From Hydractinia symbiolongicarpus (Eukaryota; Cnidaria; Hydrozoa; Anthoathecata; Hydractiniidae), in the NCBI RefSeq assembly GCF_029227915.1, contig NC_079882.1, positions 31,426,001 to 31,490,000 on the forward strand: 64,000 nt of DNA. The letters run 5' to 3'. The translations under genes were made by a program, and so were the position numbers. The notes beneath the pieces are model-generated. The model saw only the letters and a list, made by a program, of their open reading frames with translations, was not told the origin of the DNA and ran no database searches. The stretch's first letter is position 1. Every line of letters starts with the position of its first letter. This document shows, one piece after another, positions 62,423 to 64,000 of this stretch.

Positions 62423-63582
62423 GGCACAGAAATAATTTAAAAAATCGTTCGGGAAATGAGTTTACTCCCTGGGTACCTTCTTTGTATACTTTTGACTATA
62501 CGAATGGTGGCCAGGATTTAGGGGATATCGCGGGTTTTCGTTTGGCAGCGATTAAACTTCTTTTATTCAGGGTCTCATGAAAAAAGTCTCATGCGTTTTA
62601 GTGATGAAAAAATAATTCAAAAAATCGCTCAGGAAATGACTTTACTTCCTGGGTACTTTCTTTGTATACTTTTGACTATACGGGACGACTCCGGGATTTA
62701 CGGGAAATCGCGGGTTTTCGTTTGCCGGCGATTAAACTTCTTTCATTCAGCGTTTCATCAAAAATGAAAACATTTTAAAAACTACAAGTCTCATGCGTTT
62801 TACTGGTGAAAAAATAATTTAAAAAATCGTTCGCGAAATGAGTTTACTCCCTGGGTACTTTCTTTGTATACTTTTGACTATACGGGCCGAGTCCGGGATT
62901 TACGGGAAATCGCGGGTTTTTGATTGCCGGCGATTAAACTTCCTTTATTCAGCGTTTCATCAAAAATTAAAGCATTTTTGAAAACTACAATTCTCATGCG
63001 TTTTATTGCTGAAAAAATAATTTAAAAAATCGTTCGGGAAATGAGTTTACTCCCTAGGTACTTTCTTTTTATAATTTTGACTATACGGGCCGAGTCCGGG
63101 ATTTACGGGAAATCGCGGGTTTTCGTTTGCCGGCGATTAAACTTCTTTTATTTAGCGTCTCATCAAAAATGAAAACATTTTTGAAAACTACAAGTCTCAT
63201 GCGTTTTAGTGGTGAAAAACTAATTTAAAAAATCGTTCAGGAAATGAGTTTACTTCCTGGGTAATTTCTTTTTATACTTTTGACAATACGGGTCGTGTCC
63301 GGAATTTAGGGGAGATCGCGGGTTTTTGTTTGCCGGCGATTAAACTTCTTTTATTCGGCGTCCCATCAAAAATGAAAACATTTTTGAATACTACAAGTCT
63401 CATTCGTTCTAGTGGCACAGAAATAAGTTAAAAAATCGTTCGGGAAATGAGTTTACTCCCTGGGTACCTTCTTTGTATACTTTTGACTATACGGATCGTG
63501 GCCAGGATTTAGGGGATATCGCGGGTTTTCGTTTGCCGGCGTCTCATCAAAAATGAAAATTTTTTTGAAAACTACAAGTCTC
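62423..63582 (+). repeat. M/G, K, N, F, B monomers with two internal deletions
   Basis: Holds a G unit with a 23-bp deletion at 62580-62585 and a G unit with a 22-bp deletion at about 63538-63541 (CCGGCG joined directly to TCTCATC). Otherwise ordinary monomers. No gene is seen. Confidence 0.75.
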
Positions 63583-64000
63583 ACGCGTTTTAGTGATGAA
63601 AAAATAATTCAAAAAATCGTTCAGGAAATGAGTTTACTCCCTGGGTACTTTCTTTGTATACTTTTGAATATACGGGCTGAGTCCGTGATTTACGGGAAAT
63701 CGCGGGTTTTCGTTTGCCGGCGATAAAACTTCTTTTATTCAGCGTCTCATCAAAAATGAAAGCATTTTTGAAAACTACAATTCTCATGCGTTTTATTGCT
63801 GAAAAAATAATTTAAAAAATCGTTCGGGAAATGAGTTTACTTCCTGGGTACTTTCTTTTTATACTTTTGACAATACGGGTCGTGTCCGGAATTTAGGGGA
63901 AATCGCGGGTTTTTGTTTGCCGGCGATTAAACTTCTTTCATTCGGCGTCCCATCAAAAATGAAAACATTTTTGAATACTACAAGTCTCATTCGTTCTAGT
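63583..64000 (+). repeat. Two-monomer segment, copy 2, cut by window edge
   Basis: Second copy of 62005-62422, with GTCCGTGATT in place of GTCCGGGATT. The duplication probably continues beyond the window. Confidence 0.8.

Larger units (their letters stand above)
1..64000 (+). repeat. 203-bp satellite DNA array, head to tail, uninterrupted
   Basis: The same ~203-bp unit recurs through the whole window in one orientation. The shared landmarks in every unit are GTTCGGGAAATGAGTTTACT, CTTTGTATACTTTTGACTAT, CGCGGGTTTTCGTTTGCCGG, CAGCGTCTCATCAAAAATG and GAAAACTACAAGTCTCATGC. Unit length varies by only a few bases, mostly A-run and one-base indels. I saw no inserted mobile element, no inversion and no unique spacer. 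Divergence between units is low to moderate, and it is patterned into shared subtypes rather than random. The array is cut by both window edges. Family knowledge: long, single-orientation arrays with nucleosome-sized units are typical of eukaryotic centromeric or heterochromatic satellites. I do not recognise the family, so chromosome position is inference. Confidence 0.98.

Noticed and set aside
1-64000. CRISPR array
   Set aside because: Units are ~203 bp and contiguous, with no short direct repeat separated by unique spacers and no cas genes.
1-64000. LTR, terminal inverted repeats or rolling-circle element as the source of the array
   Set aside because: No target-site duplications, polypurine tract, integrase or transposase sequence, or boundary was seen. 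The window holds only monomers.
1-64000. rRNA, tRNA or telomeric repeats
   Set aside because: No rRNA or tRNA-like sequence and no TTAGGG- or TTTAGGG-type runs were seen while reading either strand.

Overview
The whole 64-kb window is one uninterrupted array of satellite DNA. A unit of about 203 bp repeats head to tail in a single orientation from the first base to the last; dividing the length gives about 315 copies. I found no unique sequence, transposon, inverted segment, RNA gene or credible protein-coding gene. The array enters and leaves the window mid-block, so it continues on both sides. This is typical of a eukaryotic centromeric, pericentromeric or other heterochromatic array. I do not recognise the monomer family and cannot name the organism. 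A consensus I assembled by eye is about 38% G+C (77 of 203) and carries 13 CpG against roughly 7 expected from its base composition.

The monomers fall into recurring subtypes, which I label by diagnostic motifs. A has CTTCTATTCAGCCTCTC. B has ...TTTTTATAC, GACCATACGGGTCGTG and TTCGGCGTCCC. C has TATATACATTCGAC and GGGCAAAGCCCGGG. D has ACTACCTAGG and TTTGTGTAC. E has ACTCTCTAGG and ATGGGAACATTT. F is consensus-like with CTCCTTTTATTCAGCG. G has GGTACCTTC and CGGATCGTGGCCAGG. H has CCCCAGGTAC and TATGC. I has TTGAATGTACGGG. K has AATTCAAAA and CAGGAAATGACTTTAC. M has AGTGGCACAG. N has CTACAATTCTCATG. Subtypes are combined into higher-order repeats (HORs) that change every few kilobases.

Layout: 1-8.9 kb, nested 8-, 11-, 15- and 23-monomer duplications. 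8.9-12 kb, weakly ordered. 12-13.2 kb, E-A-D trimers. 13.2-16.9 kb, a 9-monomer unit twice. 15-28 kb, a ~4.06-kb (20-monomer) block in three copies, one carrying a fused monomer. 28-33.2 kb, 8-, 3- and 6-monomer repeats. 33-35.1 kb, a 5-monomer unit twice. 36.2-39.2 kb, an 8-monomer unit. 41.8-45.8 kb, a 10-monomer unit twice. 45.1-51.2 kb, a 19-monomer offset duplication. 52.4-54.9 kb, a 6-monomer unit twice. 55.2-59.3 kb, a 10-monomer unit twice. 60 kb, single-monomer duplication. 62-64 kb, an 8-monomer offset duplication. Subfamily content shifts sharply at about 43-46 kb, with the K, M and N types dominating to the right.

No gene products act together here. What may be functional is structural: a near-nucleosome-length unit, a perfect 9-bp dyad (TCAAAAATG / CATTTTTGA) retained in most subtypes, an imperfect GC-rich stem-loop, and four CGGG motifs spaced 11, 9 and 10 bp apart. 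A centromere role is inference only. All subtype and block coordinates come from reading by eye; block boundaries are good to roughly one monomer unless stated otherwise.
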